64,000 nt of DNA from Thiotrichales bacterium. GTDB taxonomy: Bacteria > Pseudomonadota > Gammaproteobacteria > Thiomicrospirales > Thiomicrospiraceae. The stretch covers positions 62,001 through 126,000 of the forward strand of contig JAFGXP010000017.1 of the NCBI GenBank assembly GCA_016936535.1. Direction: 5' to 3'. Numbering within the stretch: position 1 is the first letter of the stretch; the number at the start of each line of letters is the position of its first letter. A model generated the notes under the pieces. It did not search any database and was not told where the DNA came from. It saw nothing but the letters and a program-made list of their open reading frames with translations. A program made the translations under genes and the position numbers. Shown piece by piece: positions 53,621 to 62,242 of this stretch.

Positions 53621-54381
53621 AACTGAACCACCCTACTCTTAAACAACGCTTGGCAGACGACTACGTGTTTGGCCTGATGTCGGATGCCAGTCGTCGTAAC
53701 TTTGAAAAACGGCTGTCCAACGATAGCGAGTTGAAACAGGCCTTGCGCAACAGCGAAGCCCTGTGGAATCAACTGGTACTGGCCATTCCAGAAACGCCTC
53801 CTTCAAAACAGGTTTGGCTAAAGATTGCCGAACGCCTGCAACTCACGCCAACCAAAGTGCATGAAATCACTCAAATGCGCCAAAATCTGGGCAACCTGCC
53901 GAGTGAACCCCAAAGACGTACCCCCAAATGGCTCGTCTCATGGGCCATCGCCGCCAGCATCAGTACGTTTGGACTAGGTACCTATCTGGGTGTACAACTT
54001 CAAATGCTAACACCCAGCACAACACAGACCGACAGCAGTCGTACTCTTGCCGTATTGGTTGGTGAAGCCAAACAAGCCGCTTGGTTGGTTGAACTGGACG
54101 CGCAACAACAGCAACTGCGCGTCAATACTCTAAATGTAGCCGCACTGGATACCACCCAAACTTATGAACTTTGGTTACTGTCTGAACAACTCGCACAGCC
54201 CTTATCGCTTGGCTTACTACCGGAACAAGGTTTTTATCAGAAAAACCTCGATACCGAACAAATCGCCCTACTGCAAAATGCCCAACAACTGGCAGTGACG
54301 GTTGAACCCGCCGGCGGCTCCCCAACCGGACAACCCACCCAAAACCCAACCTTCTTCGGACAGATTCGGCAGGTGAATTAA
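53617..54381 (+). CDS. RskA-like anti-sigma factor
   Basis: A 254-residue bitopic membrane protein. The cytoplasmic N-terminal part (about 1-105; KQRLADDYVFGLMSDASRRNFEKRL) is the sigma-binding anti-sigma domain. One transmembrane helix follows (KWLVSWAIAASISTFGLGTYLG), then a periplasmic RskA domain ending in WLLSEQ... and GGSPTGQPTQNPTFFGQI. The track starts earlier; the ATG at 53617 overlapping the sigma stop is preferred. It holds the sigma factor inactive until a periplasmic signal arrives. Signal unknown. Confidence 0.88.
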   Translation: MKLNHPTLKQRLADDYVFGLMSDASRRNFEKRLSNDSELKQALRNSEALWNQLVLAIPETPPSKQVWLKIAERLQLTPTKVHEITQMRQNLGNLPSEPQRRTPKWLVSWAIAASISTFGLGTYLGVQLQMLTPSTTQTDSSRTLAVLVGEAKQAAWLVELDAQQQQLRVNTLNVAALDTTQTYELWLLSEQLAQPLSLGLLPEQGFYQKNLDTEQIALLQNAQQLAVTVEPAGGSPTGQPTQNPTFFGQIRQVN

Positions 54382-54453
54382 TCACTGGTAAGTAAAATAA
54401 TGAAAATCTCTCACCAATCAGACAACGGTAAAAGCGAACAGGAGCCGAAACAA

Positions 54454-55635
54454 ATGAAAATCGCCGTGGCAGGTACCGGCTATGTCGGCTTATCTTTGGC
54501 TGTTTTATTAGCCCAACATCACCAAGTAATTGCACTAGATATCGTTCCTGAAAAGATACGCTTGCTTAATCAAGGACTCTCACCGATTGCTGATGCTGAA
54601 ATTTCCGAATTTCTTGCACACAAGAAACTGAATCTTATCGCCACTTTAAATAAAGAGCTTGCATACAAAAATGCAAATTTTGTCATTATTGCGACACCTA
54701 CCGACTACGATAGCGAAACAAATACGTTCAATACCAAATCCGTCGAAGCAGTGATTAAGGATGTATTGGCAATCAATCCAGAAGCCATAATGGTGATCAA
54801 ATCAACTATTCCAGTTGGCTATACCGATCAAATTAAAACCCAATTTAACTGCCCAAATATTCTATTTTCTCCCGAGTTTTTACGTGAAGGTAAAGCGCTA
54901 TTTGACAACCTATATCCCAGCAGAATCATCGTGGGTGAAAAATCTCAACGTGCTCAGGTCTTTGCCAACCTTTTAATCGAGGGGGCTGCCAAACCAGCTC
55001 AAGAAATCTCTGTTTTATTTACGGATGCCACTGAAGCTGAAGCCGTCAAGCTTTTCTCAAATACCTATCTAGCCATGCGCGTCTCTTACTTCAACGAACT
55101 GGATTCCTATTGTGAAACACATGGCCTTAATACCAAACAAGTGATTAAAGGCGTAGGACTAGATCCGCGCATCGGTAATCACTATAACAATCCCAGTTTT
55201 GGGTACGGCGGATATTGTTTACCTAAGGATACAAAACAACTCCTCGCAAATTACAAAGATGTGCCGCAAAATTTAATCCATGCAATTGTGGAAGCCAATA
55301 GCACTCGTAAAGATTTTATTGCCGAACAGATTTTAAAGCGTAACCCCAAGGTAGTAGGAATTTATCGGCTGGTTATGAAACAGGGTTCAGACAACTTCCG
55401 AGCCAGCGCAATTCAAGGCATAATGAAACGAATCAAAGCCAAGGGAATCGAGGTAGTGGTTTACGAACCTGTATTGTCTGAAAAAGGTGAAACCGAATTC
55501 TTTCGCTCAAAAGTCATGAATGATCTGAGTGTGTTCAAAGCCGTAAGCGACGTGATTGTGGCAAATCGCTTAGTCGAGGATGTCCTGGATGTTAGAGATA
55601 AAGTCTATACTCGCGATCTATTTGGTACGGATTAA
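54454..55635 (+). CDS. ugd: UDP-glucose 6-dehydrogenase
   Basis: Oxidises UDP-glucose to UDP-glucuronate for capsule, EPS or LPS sugars. 393 residues starting [21 protein letters not shown] (NAD motif; the track start 18 codons upstream lacks support; CAGGAG lies nine bases before the ATG). The catalytic Cys is in [16 protein letters not shown]. The sequence closely resembles E. coli Ugd ([14 protein letters not shown]). Its AT content and codon choice look different from its neighbours, and it stands alone beside a tRNA, which hints at transfer. No other polysaccharide gene is linked. Confidence 0.93.
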   Translation: MKIAVAGTGYVGLSLAVLLAQHHQVIALDIVPEKIRLLNQGLSPIADAEISEFLAHKKLNLIATLNKELAYKNANFVIIATPTDYDSETNTFNTKSVEAVIKDVLAINPEAIMVIKSTIPVGYTDQIKTQFNCPNILFSPEFLREGKALFDNLYPSRIIVGEKSQRAQVFANLLIEGAAKPAQEISVLFTDATEAEAVKLFSNTYLAMRVSYFNELDSYCETHGLNTKQVIKGVGLDPRIGNHYNNPSFGYGGYCLPKDTKQLLANYKDVPQNLIHAIVEANSTRKDFIAEQILKRNPKVVGIYRLVMKQGSDNFRASAIQGIMKRIKAKGIEVVVYEPVLSEKGETEFFRSKVMNDLSVFKAVSDVIVANRLVEDVLDVRDKVYTRDLFGTD

Positions 55636-55680
55636 GAAGAACATAGGCAAAAGAAACGAAGAATCAAAAGACGAGATTAA

Positions 55681-55757
55681 TGGCGCGCTTGAGAAGATTC
55701 GAACTCCCGGCCTTCCCCTCCGGAGGGGGACGCTCTATCCAGCTGAGCTACAAGCGC
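55681..55757 (-). tRNA. tRNA-Arg (anticodon CCG)
   Basis: A 77-base cloverleaf on the minus strand, starting GCGCTTGTAGCTCAGCTGG and ending with encoded CCA. Anticodon stem TCCCC/GGGGA encloses the loop CTCCGGA, giving anticodon CCG. T-arm GTTCGAATC is intact. It sits between ugd and the exported hypothetical protein, a typical insertion spot for acquired DNA, though no duplicate of its 3' end was seen. Confidence 0.97.
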
Positions 55758-55903
55758 ATTATTGAAATGCAGGCGGTATTATAAAGATTTACCCAGATTT
55801 TGGTAGTTTTTTCATGCGGAGCTGTCTTATTGATAACTCGCCAGTCTCTGATTTGCCTGCTTAAGATTGTAGGTTTGTCTTTTGATTAAGGCGAGCTCTG
55901 TTT

Positions 55904-56635
55904 TCAGGAGGTTTTAAACTTATAGACGGGGCGCAGTTTTCCTTCGAACCAATAATCAACTTTTAAGGTACTTTTGCTTGAATCTAGGTTTTGTTTGGGG
56001 GAGTAAGTACCGGCAGCCGGATTTTCATTGATTTGTAATGAAGCCCACTTTAAAGCGGTTGCTTCCCACTCAATGGTCTCTTGGAGATGCATCGGGTAAT
56101 AACCGTCGAGAAATTTGCGCATAAAGGGGCCGCGCGGGATTTGCCACGTTTGGCTCACCGTATCATATGTTAGGGTTTGATTACGTCCATGGATACATAC
56201 CTCAGCACCCTGTTCAACTTGATAAAGCTCGACTTTAGCCGTCTGCAACTGATAACGCCCCACTCCTTTGGCGGATACCACTTTTAAATCGCTGGTGGTT
56301 TCTGGGTTATAGACAATGTCAATCGCCCGAATCGCATCCAGATTTTGATGGCATTGCTCAAAATACACTTTTCCCGTTTTTAAGGCATCTGATTCGAGAA
56401 TCAAACGGTTACTTAGCGCATAAACCCCCACTGTTTTCTGAGGATCGACCCACTTAAGTTGCCCTTGACTGACTTCAAGTGAGGCAAAAAAAGAGTCATC
56501 TTCTAACCAAGCCTTTTCTTCTGGCGTTAAATCTTCCTCTGGAATGGTTTGCAGTTCCAGCGCGTAAGCCGGGGGTAGGGATAAAAACATCCCTAAAAAT
56601 GCAAGCAACTTAACCTTCTGGCTTTTTAATTTCAT
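55904..56635 (-). CDS. Hypothetical exported protein divergent from the photolyase operon
   Basis: A 243-residue protein with signal peptide (about 1-27; LLAFLGMFLSLPPAYA). The start is set at the ATG 56635 (GGAAG upstream); the track start at 56701 runs through the putative operator. The rest is beta-rich with two Cys (EQCHQN, EVCIHG) and no recognised domain. Because it faces the photolyase gene across the putative CarH operator, it may be light-regulated too. Function unknown. Confidence 0.7.
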   Translation of the reverse strand: MKLKSQKVKLLAFLGMFLSLPPAYALELQTIPEEDLTPEEKAWLEDDSFFASLEVSQGQLKWVDPQKTVGVYALSNRLILESDALKTGKVYFEQCHQNLDAIRAIDIVYNPETTSDLKVVSAKGVGRYQLQTAKVELYQVEQGAEVCIHGRNQTLTYDTVSQTWQIPRGPFMRKFLDGYYPMHLQETIEWEATALKWASLQINENPAAGTYSPKQNLDSSKSTLKVDYWFEGKLRPVYKFKTS

Positions 56636-56682
56636 CTTGGCTTCCACGTATTTTGTTTCCAGCAATGCTAAAGGCAGTATTA

Positions 56683-56712
56683 CTATACACCACCTATACA
56701 ATAATTGTACAA
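56683..56712. promoter_or_regulatory. Putative CarH/LitR-type operator (three 11-bp-spaced repeats)
   Basis: CTATACAC (56683), CTATACAA (56694) and TTGTACAA (56705) start exactly 11 bp apart, and each fits nTnTACAn. The operator bound by the adenosylcobalamin-dependent photoreceptor CarH is, as I recall, three 11-bp direct repeats with this consensus. The third repeat also forms the palindrome TACAAT-A-ATTGTA (56697-56709). It lies between two divergent genes, 15-45 bases before the photolyase start. TACAAT (56708-56713) could be the -10 element of the photolyase promoter. Confidence 0.7.
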
Positions 56713-56727
56713 TCCAGTTTTAGTCAA

Positions 56728-58356
56728 ATGACAGGAAGGCCAAGGGTGCAGTTGGTTTGGTTTAAACGCGATTTGCGCACAGTGGATCATGCTGCATTGG
56801 TTTTTGCTTGTCAGCAAGCCGAGCAAATGGGTCATGCGGTTTTAGCGCTTTATGTGATTGAGCCTTCGATTTGGCAGCAACCGGATGCTTCATTTCGTCA
56901 ATGGCAATTTGTTGAAGACAATTTGAACAGTCTAGAGCAGGCCTTAAATGTATTGGGTGTTCCCTTACTCAAGATGCTTGGCGAAATGCCGCAATGCCTT
57001 GACCAACTACAACGCTGGCACCCTATTCATCAACTTTGGAGTCATCAGGAAACTGGCAATGCGGCCAGTTATCTGCGTGACCGCAAGGTACAAAAATGGG
57101 TAAAGCAGCATCATATTAAATGGCAAGAATTACCCCAGCACCCGATCCAGCGTGGCCACTTAAATCGCGATGATTACGCACGCTTGTCCCATTATTTTTT
57201 ACAACAACCCGTCTGGCCGGCTCCGCAATTGTCTCCCGCGCTGCGGGCATGCAATAAGCGATTGCCCGTCTTTGAGTGGCAAAGCAGCGCTCAAAGCGGC
57301 TTTGACCAATGGCCAAAATTCTGGCAAAAGTTACAACCCACTCGACTTTTAAATGAAGACACTCAAAGAGGGGGACGCGAACGCGGCTTGGGGTGTTTGA
57401 ATCGGTTTTTACAGCGTGATGGACGACATTATTTGGCCACCTTAGCGAAACCGATTGATGGGGCGCGTTATTCATCGCGCTTAAGTCCGCATCTGGCTTG
57501 GGGCAGTCTCTCCATTCGCGAGGTGATTCAAGCGGTACAACGGCATTTACTCAATAATCCATTGCGTGCGCACAAAGACTTGGCGGCCTTGAATTCCCGT
57601 TTACATTGGCAAAGTCATTTTATGCAAAAACTTGAAACCGAACCCGAGATGGAGTTTTTCGCGTTGCATCGTCACTATGACAAACTCCGACCTTGGAGCC
57701 CTTCTGTTCTGGAACGCTTAACCGCTTGGCAGCGCGGACTAACCGGCATGCCGATGGTGGACGCCTGTATGCGCTGTTTACGTCAACGCGGTTGGTTGCC
57801 GTTTCGGATGCGGGCGATGTTGGTCAGTTATGCGAGTCATCAACTTTGGCTGCCTTGGCAGAGTTTTGCACCCTATTTAGCGCAACTGTTTACCGACTAT
57901 GAGCCTGGAATTCATTATTCACAAATCCAGATGCAATCGGCTACGACCGGTATCAACCAAATGCGCGTGTACAATCCTGTAAAACAAGCGCAAGAACACG
58001 ATCCTAAAGGTGAATTTATTGCCACTTGGTGCCCAGAGTTAGCCTATGTACCGGTGCCATTGCGCTTCCAGCCTTGGGAGATGCATTTGGATGAGCAAGA
58101 GGCCTTTGGCTGTCGGCTAGGACAAGATTATCCCCTTCCGATTGTCGAACATGAAGCGGCCGCTCGACACGCCAAGGCGGAACTTGCCAAAGTGCGTAAA
58201 AACACTGAGGCAAAAAACTTGAGTCAAGCTGTGTTTATCAAACATGGAAGTCGCCAAAAAACCCGACAAAAAACGCCTAAAACGTCCAAAAAATCCCTTA
58301 CCGCTGCTTCTAAGCAGCTTTCGCTCTTTCCTGACGACGAAGAGATTCATTCATGA
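56728..58356 (+). CDS. Deoxyribodipyrimidine photolyase/cryptochrome family protein
   Basis: A 542-residue flavoprotein with an N-terminal antenna (alpha/beta) domain starting [25 protein letters not shown] and a C-terminal FAD-binding helical domain ([79 protein letters not shown]). It is a photolyase-cryptochrome of the kind usually found beside DUF2256. Repair or light-sensing cannot be decided. The Lys/Ser-rich C-terminus after about residue 480 is extra. The ATG at 56728 follows the operator; no clear ribosome-binding site precedes it. Confidence 0.88.
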   Translation: MTGRPRVQLVWFKRDLRTVDHAALVFACQQAEQMGHAVLALYVIEPSIWQQPDASFRQWQFVEDNLNSLEQALNVLGVPLLKMLGEMPQCLDQLQRWHPIHQLWSHQETGNAASYLRDRKVQKWVKQHHIKWQELPQHPIQRGHLNRDDYARLSHYFLQQPVWPAPQLSPALRACNKRLPVFEWQSSAQSGFDQWPKFWQKLQPTRLLNEDTQRGGRERGLGCLNRFLQRDGRHYLATLAKPIDGARYSSRLSPHLAWGSLSIREVIQAVQRHLLNNPLRAHKDLAALNSRLHWQSHFMQKLETEPEMEFFALHRHYDKLRPWSPSVLERLTAWQRGLTGMPMVDACMRCLRQRGWLPFRMRAMLVSYASHQLWLPWQSFAPYLAQLFTDYEPGIHYSQIQMQSATTGINQMRVYNPVKQAQEHDPKGEFIATWCPELAYVPVPLRFQPWEMHLDEQEAFGCRLGQDYPLPIVEHEAAARHAKAELAKVRKNTEAKNLSQAVFIKHGSRQKTRQKTPKTSKKSLTAASKQLSLFPDDEEIHS

Positions 58357-58520
58357 GCCATAAAAAACCATTTCTGCCTGAAAAAATTTGTCCGGTTTGC
58401 TTGCGTCCGTTTTCGTGGCGAAAAAAATGGCAAAAAGATTGGGAGCAGGTAATTTACTGCTCAAAGGGCTGTCAAAAGCATAAAAATGCGCGAAAAAATG
58501 AGGCAAAAGCCAATGACTGA
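58353..58520 (+). CDS. DUF2256 small zinc-ribbon-like protein
   Basis: 55 residues, too short for the ORF track: [26 protein letters not shown]... ending in a Cys pair ([12 protein letters not shown]). The C-x2-C ... C-x3-C pattern is DUF2256, a small zinc-binding protein whose genes commonly sit next to photolyase/cryptochrome genes. ATGA overlap with the photolyase stop shows translational coupling, and its own stop overlaps the next gene's start region. Confidence 0.9.
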   Translation: MSHKKPFLPEKICPVCLRPFSWRKKWQKDWEQVIYCSKGCQKHKNARKNEAKAND

Positions 58521-60051
58521 ATCACTAAATGCCATCGACATTCATGAGCTGCAAGGATTTCCAGAGCGCATGGTCTTGTTGGATTGTGAAACCACCGGTG
58601 GCAAGGCAACCCGTGATCGAATCAGCGAAATCGCCCTTTTAGTGGTGGACCAAGGCCGTTTGTTAAAGCGATGGCATACGCTAATCAATCCGCAAACACC
58701 GATTCCGCCATGGATTCAAAAGCTCACCGGCATTCGCAACGAAATGGTTCAGAACGCGCCAACGTTTGCTGAGATTGCGCCCATCCTTCAAGCGGTCTGT
58801 GAAGATCGGGTTCTTGTCGCGCACAATGCGCGCTTTGATTATGGTTTTATCAAAAATGAATTCAAACGTCTTGGACAATCCTTTCAGGCCAAAACCCTGT
58901 GCTCAGTTAAACTGAGCCGACACTTTTATCCGCATTTTCACCGCCATACGCTCGATCACCTGATTGCCCGCTTAAACGTAACGCCGTCGGCACGACACCG
59001 AGCTCTGGGGGATGCTGAGGTCATATGGGCCTTTTTTTGTCAGCTCAACACCGAGTTTGACACCCAAGAGATTGAAGCGGCCTGCAGCAGTCTGCTAAAA
59101 AAGCCGGCTTTGCCGGCCAATTTGCCTTTGGCCAGTGTTCAAAATTTGCCGAGTCATCCGGGAGTCTATCGTTTTTGGGCTGAAGAACAGTTGCTGTATG
59201 TTGGCAAATCGGTACGGATTAAGGAACGCGTCCTCAGTCACTTTACCCAAGACCACGCGGTGGCCAAAGATGTGCAAATGAGTGGCCGGATTACGGATAT
59301 TGATTATCTCAGTACGCCCAGCGATTTCAGCGCGCAATTGATCGAAAGTGAGTGGGTTAAACAGCAAAGACCGCAAATGAACCGTCGCCTGAAAAAACAG
59401 ACTCAACTGTTTCAATGGCAATTACGTGCCGATGAAAACGGCTATCTTGGTTGTCATCTGGTCACGGCAGATAGCGATGCTGGGAACGATTCGGGAGAGG
59501 AAATGCGGTTTGGTCTGTTTCGTTCGCGCACTCAAGCCACCCAACGGCTGGAACAACTTTGCCAGCGTCATCAACTTTGTGCACACCTACTCGGCTTGGA
59601 AAAGCGTGGGACAGGAGGCTGCTTTGCGTTACAGCTAAAAAAGTGTTTAGGCGCGTGTTGCGGCAAAGAACCCCCCGCCAGCTACAACTTACGCCTGGTT
59701 GAAGCAATGGCTCGCTTTAAACAACAGGTCTGGCCTTGGCCAGAAGCGATTATTGTCAAAGAACCCAGTCATGAAGAAAGCGATGTTTGCTGGTATCACT
59801 GGATTGATCAATGGCGTTATCTACAGCGTTTTACCGATAGTGAAGCCCTATGCAGCCTGTTAAATGCGTTAGACGCAGACGACACGCAAATGCCGATTCC
59901 TAACCCTGCCGAGCCGCCGTTGTTTGACTTAGATACCTATGCCATTTTTGTGCGATTTCTGCTAAAAGAAAATCCGGCACCGCTGCAAATCATTCCCCTC
60001 TCTCAAGCGCGCCAAGGGTGTTTCGCACAGGGCTATCGAAATACAGAATAA
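58513..60051 (+). CDS. DnaQ-type exonuclease fused to GIY-YIG nuclease domain (Cho/UvrC-like)
   Basis: A 512-residue fusion. Residues about 20-180 form a DEDDh 3'-5' exonuclease: [23 protein letters not shown] and [11 protein letters not shown]. Residues about 205-290 form a GIY-YIG module ([30 protein letters not shown]), as in UvrC N-terminus/Cho; the rest resembles Cho ([19 protein letters not shown]). Similar DnaQ-UvrC hybrids are known in other bacteria and probably act in excision repair. The start is either the ATG at 58513 or at 58486 (track); the latter overlaps DUF2256 more. It sits inside the light-repair operon. Confidence 0.88.
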   Translation: MTESLNAIDIHELQGFPERMVLLDCETTGGKATRDRISEIALLVVDQGRLLKRWHTLINPQTPIPPWIQKLTGIRNEMVQNAPTFAEIAPILQAVCEDRVLVAHNARFDYGFIKNEFKRLGQSFQAKTLCSVKLSRHFYPHFHRHTLDHLIARLNVTPSARHRALGDAEVIWAFFCQLNTEFDTQEIEAACSSLLKKPALPANLPLASVQNLPSHPGVYRFWAEEQLLYVGKSVRIKERVLSHFTQDHAVAKDVQMSGRITDIDYLSTPSDFSAQLIESEWVKQQRPQMNRRLKKQTQLFQWQLRADENGYLGCHLVTADSDAGNDSGEEMRFGLFRSRTQATQRLEQLCQRHQLCAHLLGLEKRGTGGCFALQLKKCLGACCGKEPPASYNLRLVEAMARFKQQVWPWPEAIIVKEPSHEESDVCWYHWIDQWRYLQRFTDSEALCSLLNALDADDTQMPIPNPAEPPLFDLDTYAIFVRFLLKENPAPLQIIPLSQARQGCFAQGYRNTE

Positions 60052-60119
60052 GTCCACACCTAGCAATCAAAATTGGTTTTGCCTTTCCCAAGCTTCTCGT
60101 ACTGTTTCAGGAGACTCTC

Positions 60120-61736
60120 ATGTCATCGTTCGCTTTTACTGCGCAGCAACAGACCCTGCTGACTCGACCCATTCGCAATTTGGCACTGATTTTTGGTGAT
60201 CAACTCAATCACGATAGCGCCTTGTTTTGCGAACTGGATCCCGCTCAAGACCTTATTCTGATGCAAGAGGTTGCACAAGAAAGCGCAGAGCCTTTATCCA
60301 GTTGGTCGCGTACTGTTTTGTTTTTGAGTGCCATGCGTCATTTTGCAGAAGCCCTCGTAGAGCAGAATTGGCCCTTGTTATACCTTAAGGCTCAGCAGTC
60401 AGTTCCCTCCCTAGCCGAAGGCGTAGAAGCGGTGCTTGCCCAACAAAAAGCGATAGGCAATCAGCCCCACATCTTGGCGGTTTTACCGGGCGATGCCGAG
60501 GTCAAACAAACCCTAGATCAGCTGGCCAAGCGCTGGCAATGCCGAATTGATTGGCGGGCGGATCGACATTTTCTGGCAGAAGAAGGCGAATTTAGCGCTT
60601 GGTTGGCGGGGAAAAAACAACCGCGTATGGAATATTGGTATCGGCATTTGCGGCAACGACTCGGGATCTTAATGACCGAAAATGCCAATGGAAAACAGGA
60701 ACCGATTGGCGGTAGCTGGAATTTGGATCATCAAAATCGTCGCGCTTTTGACAAATCCGGCCCATCACTTCACTTTACCGAACCCCAGTGGGGCGAAGAC
60801 AAACATTGCATGGCGGTAATTGAAGAAATCTCCGCCTTGAGATGGCCATTAGCCGGCGAAAAAGTGGATACTCAACCTTGGCTTTGGCCACTGAATCGTT
60901 CGCAAGCACAAAGCTTGCTCGCACACTTTATTGAACATAAATTACCTTATTTTGGCGATTACCAAGATGCCATGTGGCTAAAACAACCCTTCTTATTTCA
61001 TGCGCGACTGGCCACCGCCCTGAACCTCAAGCTGCTAAATCCAAGGGAGGTCGAGGCGGCAGCCGAAACCGCTTATCATCAAGGCCACGCGCCCTTAAAT
61101 GCGGTAGAAGGTTTTATTCGGCAAATTGTCGGTTGGCGCGAATATGTCCGAGGGTTGTATTGGAGTCATCGCGCACACTGGTTGAGCATGAATGCCCTGA
61201 ATGCACAACGCAGTCTGCCCGCTTTTTACTGGCATGGCAAAACGCAGATGGTTTGTCTAGCTCAATCGGTTGGTCAAGTGCTGCAATACGGTTATGGTCA
61301 TCACATTCAACGCCTGATGGTCACCGGTCTCTTCAGTTTGTTGTACGGTGTTAAACCGCAAGCCATACACGCATGGTACTTGGGTATGTTTGTCGATGCC
61401 GTGGCATGGGTTGAGGTGCCAAACACTTTGGGAATGAGCCAGTTTGCCGATGGCGGTATGGTTGGCTCTAAGCCCTACATTGCCAGTGGTGCTTACATCC
61501 AAAAGATGTCAAACTATTGCCAGAGTTGTCGCTATCATCCTAAAGAAGCCAGTAGTGACAGAGCCTGTCCTTTTACGACCCTGTATTGGCACTTCATTGC
61601 CCAACATCCCGATTGGATTGCCGGCCATCCAAGATTGGGCATGCAGTGGAAAAACTGGCACAACAAAAAACCGGCTGAACAACAAGCGATACACCAAAGA
61701 GCCCAGTGGCTGTTTGACCATATTGAAATCATTTAG
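60120..61736 (+). CDS. FeS-type bacterial (6-4) photolyase/cryptochrome (PhrB family)
   Basis: A 538-residue flavoprotein of the FeS-BCP branch. The N-terminal domain starts LALIFGDQLNHDSALF, typical of the family. The [4Fe-4S] cysteines appear in MVCLAQSVGQVLQYGYGHHIQRL, NYCQSCRY and RACPFTTLYW: all four are present. Family members repair (6-4) photoproducts and carry a lumazine antenna. The ATG at 60120 has CAGGAG eight bases upstream; the track start lies 34 codons earlier. Last repair gene of the operon. Confidence 0.93.
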   Translation: MSSFAFTAQQQTLLTRPIRNLALIFGDQLNHDSALFCELDPAQDLILMQEVAQESAEPLSSWSRTVLFLSAMRHFAEALVEQNWPLLYLKAQQSVPSLAEGVEAVLAQQKAIGNQPHILAVLPGDAEVKQTLDQLAKRWQCRIDWRADRHFLAEEGEFSAWLAGKKQPRMEYWYRHLRQRLGILMTENANGKQEPIGGSWNLDHQNRRAFDKSGPSLHFTEPQWGEDKHCMAVIEEISALRWPLAGEKVDTQPWLWPLNRSQAQSLLAHFIEHKLPYFGDYQDAMWLKQPFLFHARLATALNLKLLNPREVEAAAETAYHQGHAPLNAVEGFIRQIVGWREYVRGLYWSHRAHWLSMNALNAQRSLPAFYWHGKTQMVCLAQSVGQVLQYGYGHHIQRLMVTGLFSLLYGVKPQAIHAWYLGMFVDAVAWVEVPNTLGMSQFADGGMVGSKPYIASGAYIQKMSNYCQSCRYHPKEASSDRACPFTTLYWHFIAQHPDWIAGHPRLGMQWKNWHNKKPAEQQAIHQRAQWLFDHIEII

Positions 61737-61758
61737 TATCTAACCTTAAAGGATCGAT

Positions 61759-62232
61759 ATGCCTGATTCTCTGCTTTTTATGCAGCGCGCCATCGCGCTT
61801 TCAATCGAAAAAATGCAACAAGGCTGCGGCGGTCCTTTTGGCGCGGTGATTGTTAAGGATGGTCAAGTCATTGCGGAGGGGTTTAATCAAGTCACCAGCC
61901 AAAATGACCCGACTGCGCACGCAGAAATCAGCGCCATTCGTCAGGCCTGCCAACAATTGCAGACTTTTGACTTACACGGCTGTCAACTTTACACCAGCTG
62001 CGAACCCTGCCCAATGTGCCTCAGTGCCATTTGCTGGGCTAGAATAGATCAAGTTTTCTACGCCAACACCCGTGAAGACGCGGCTCGCATTGGCTTTGAC
62101 GACGCTTTTTTCTACCAACAAGTTTGCGCACCGATTGAACAGCGTACAATCCCCTTTACCCAAATCGGTCGCGACCAAGCGCTCAATGCCTTTGCTCAAT
62201 GGCAAGAAAAAGACGATAAGGTCAACTATTAA
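61759..62232 (+). CDS. guaD: Guanine deaminase (GuaD, CDA superfamily)
   Basis: A 157-residue zinc deaminase very similar in layout to B. subtilis GuaD. Motifs: GCGGPFGAVIVKDGQVIAEGFNQVT, the zinc/proton shuttle THAE-type site PTAHAEISAIRQAC and CEPCPMCLSAICWAR, and a C-terminal segment RTIPFTQIGRDQALNAFAQW. It converts guanine to xanthine. It follows the photolyase by 22 bp and may be part of the same transcript; a function with DNA repair is not implied. Confidence 0.88.
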   Translation: MPDSLLFMQRAIALSIEKMQQGCGGPFGAVIVKDGQVIAEGFNQVTSQNDPTAHAEISAIRQACQQLQTFDLHGCQLYTSCEPCPMCLSAICWARIDQVFYANTREDAARIGFDDAFFYQQVCAPIEQRTIPFTQIGRDQALNAFAQWQEKDDKVNY

Positions 62233-62242
62233 GGAGAGTAAA

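Noticed and set aside
55681-55757. Attachment site for an integrated element at tRNA-Arg
   Set aside because: No integrase gene or second copy of the tRNA 3' end was seen within the window.
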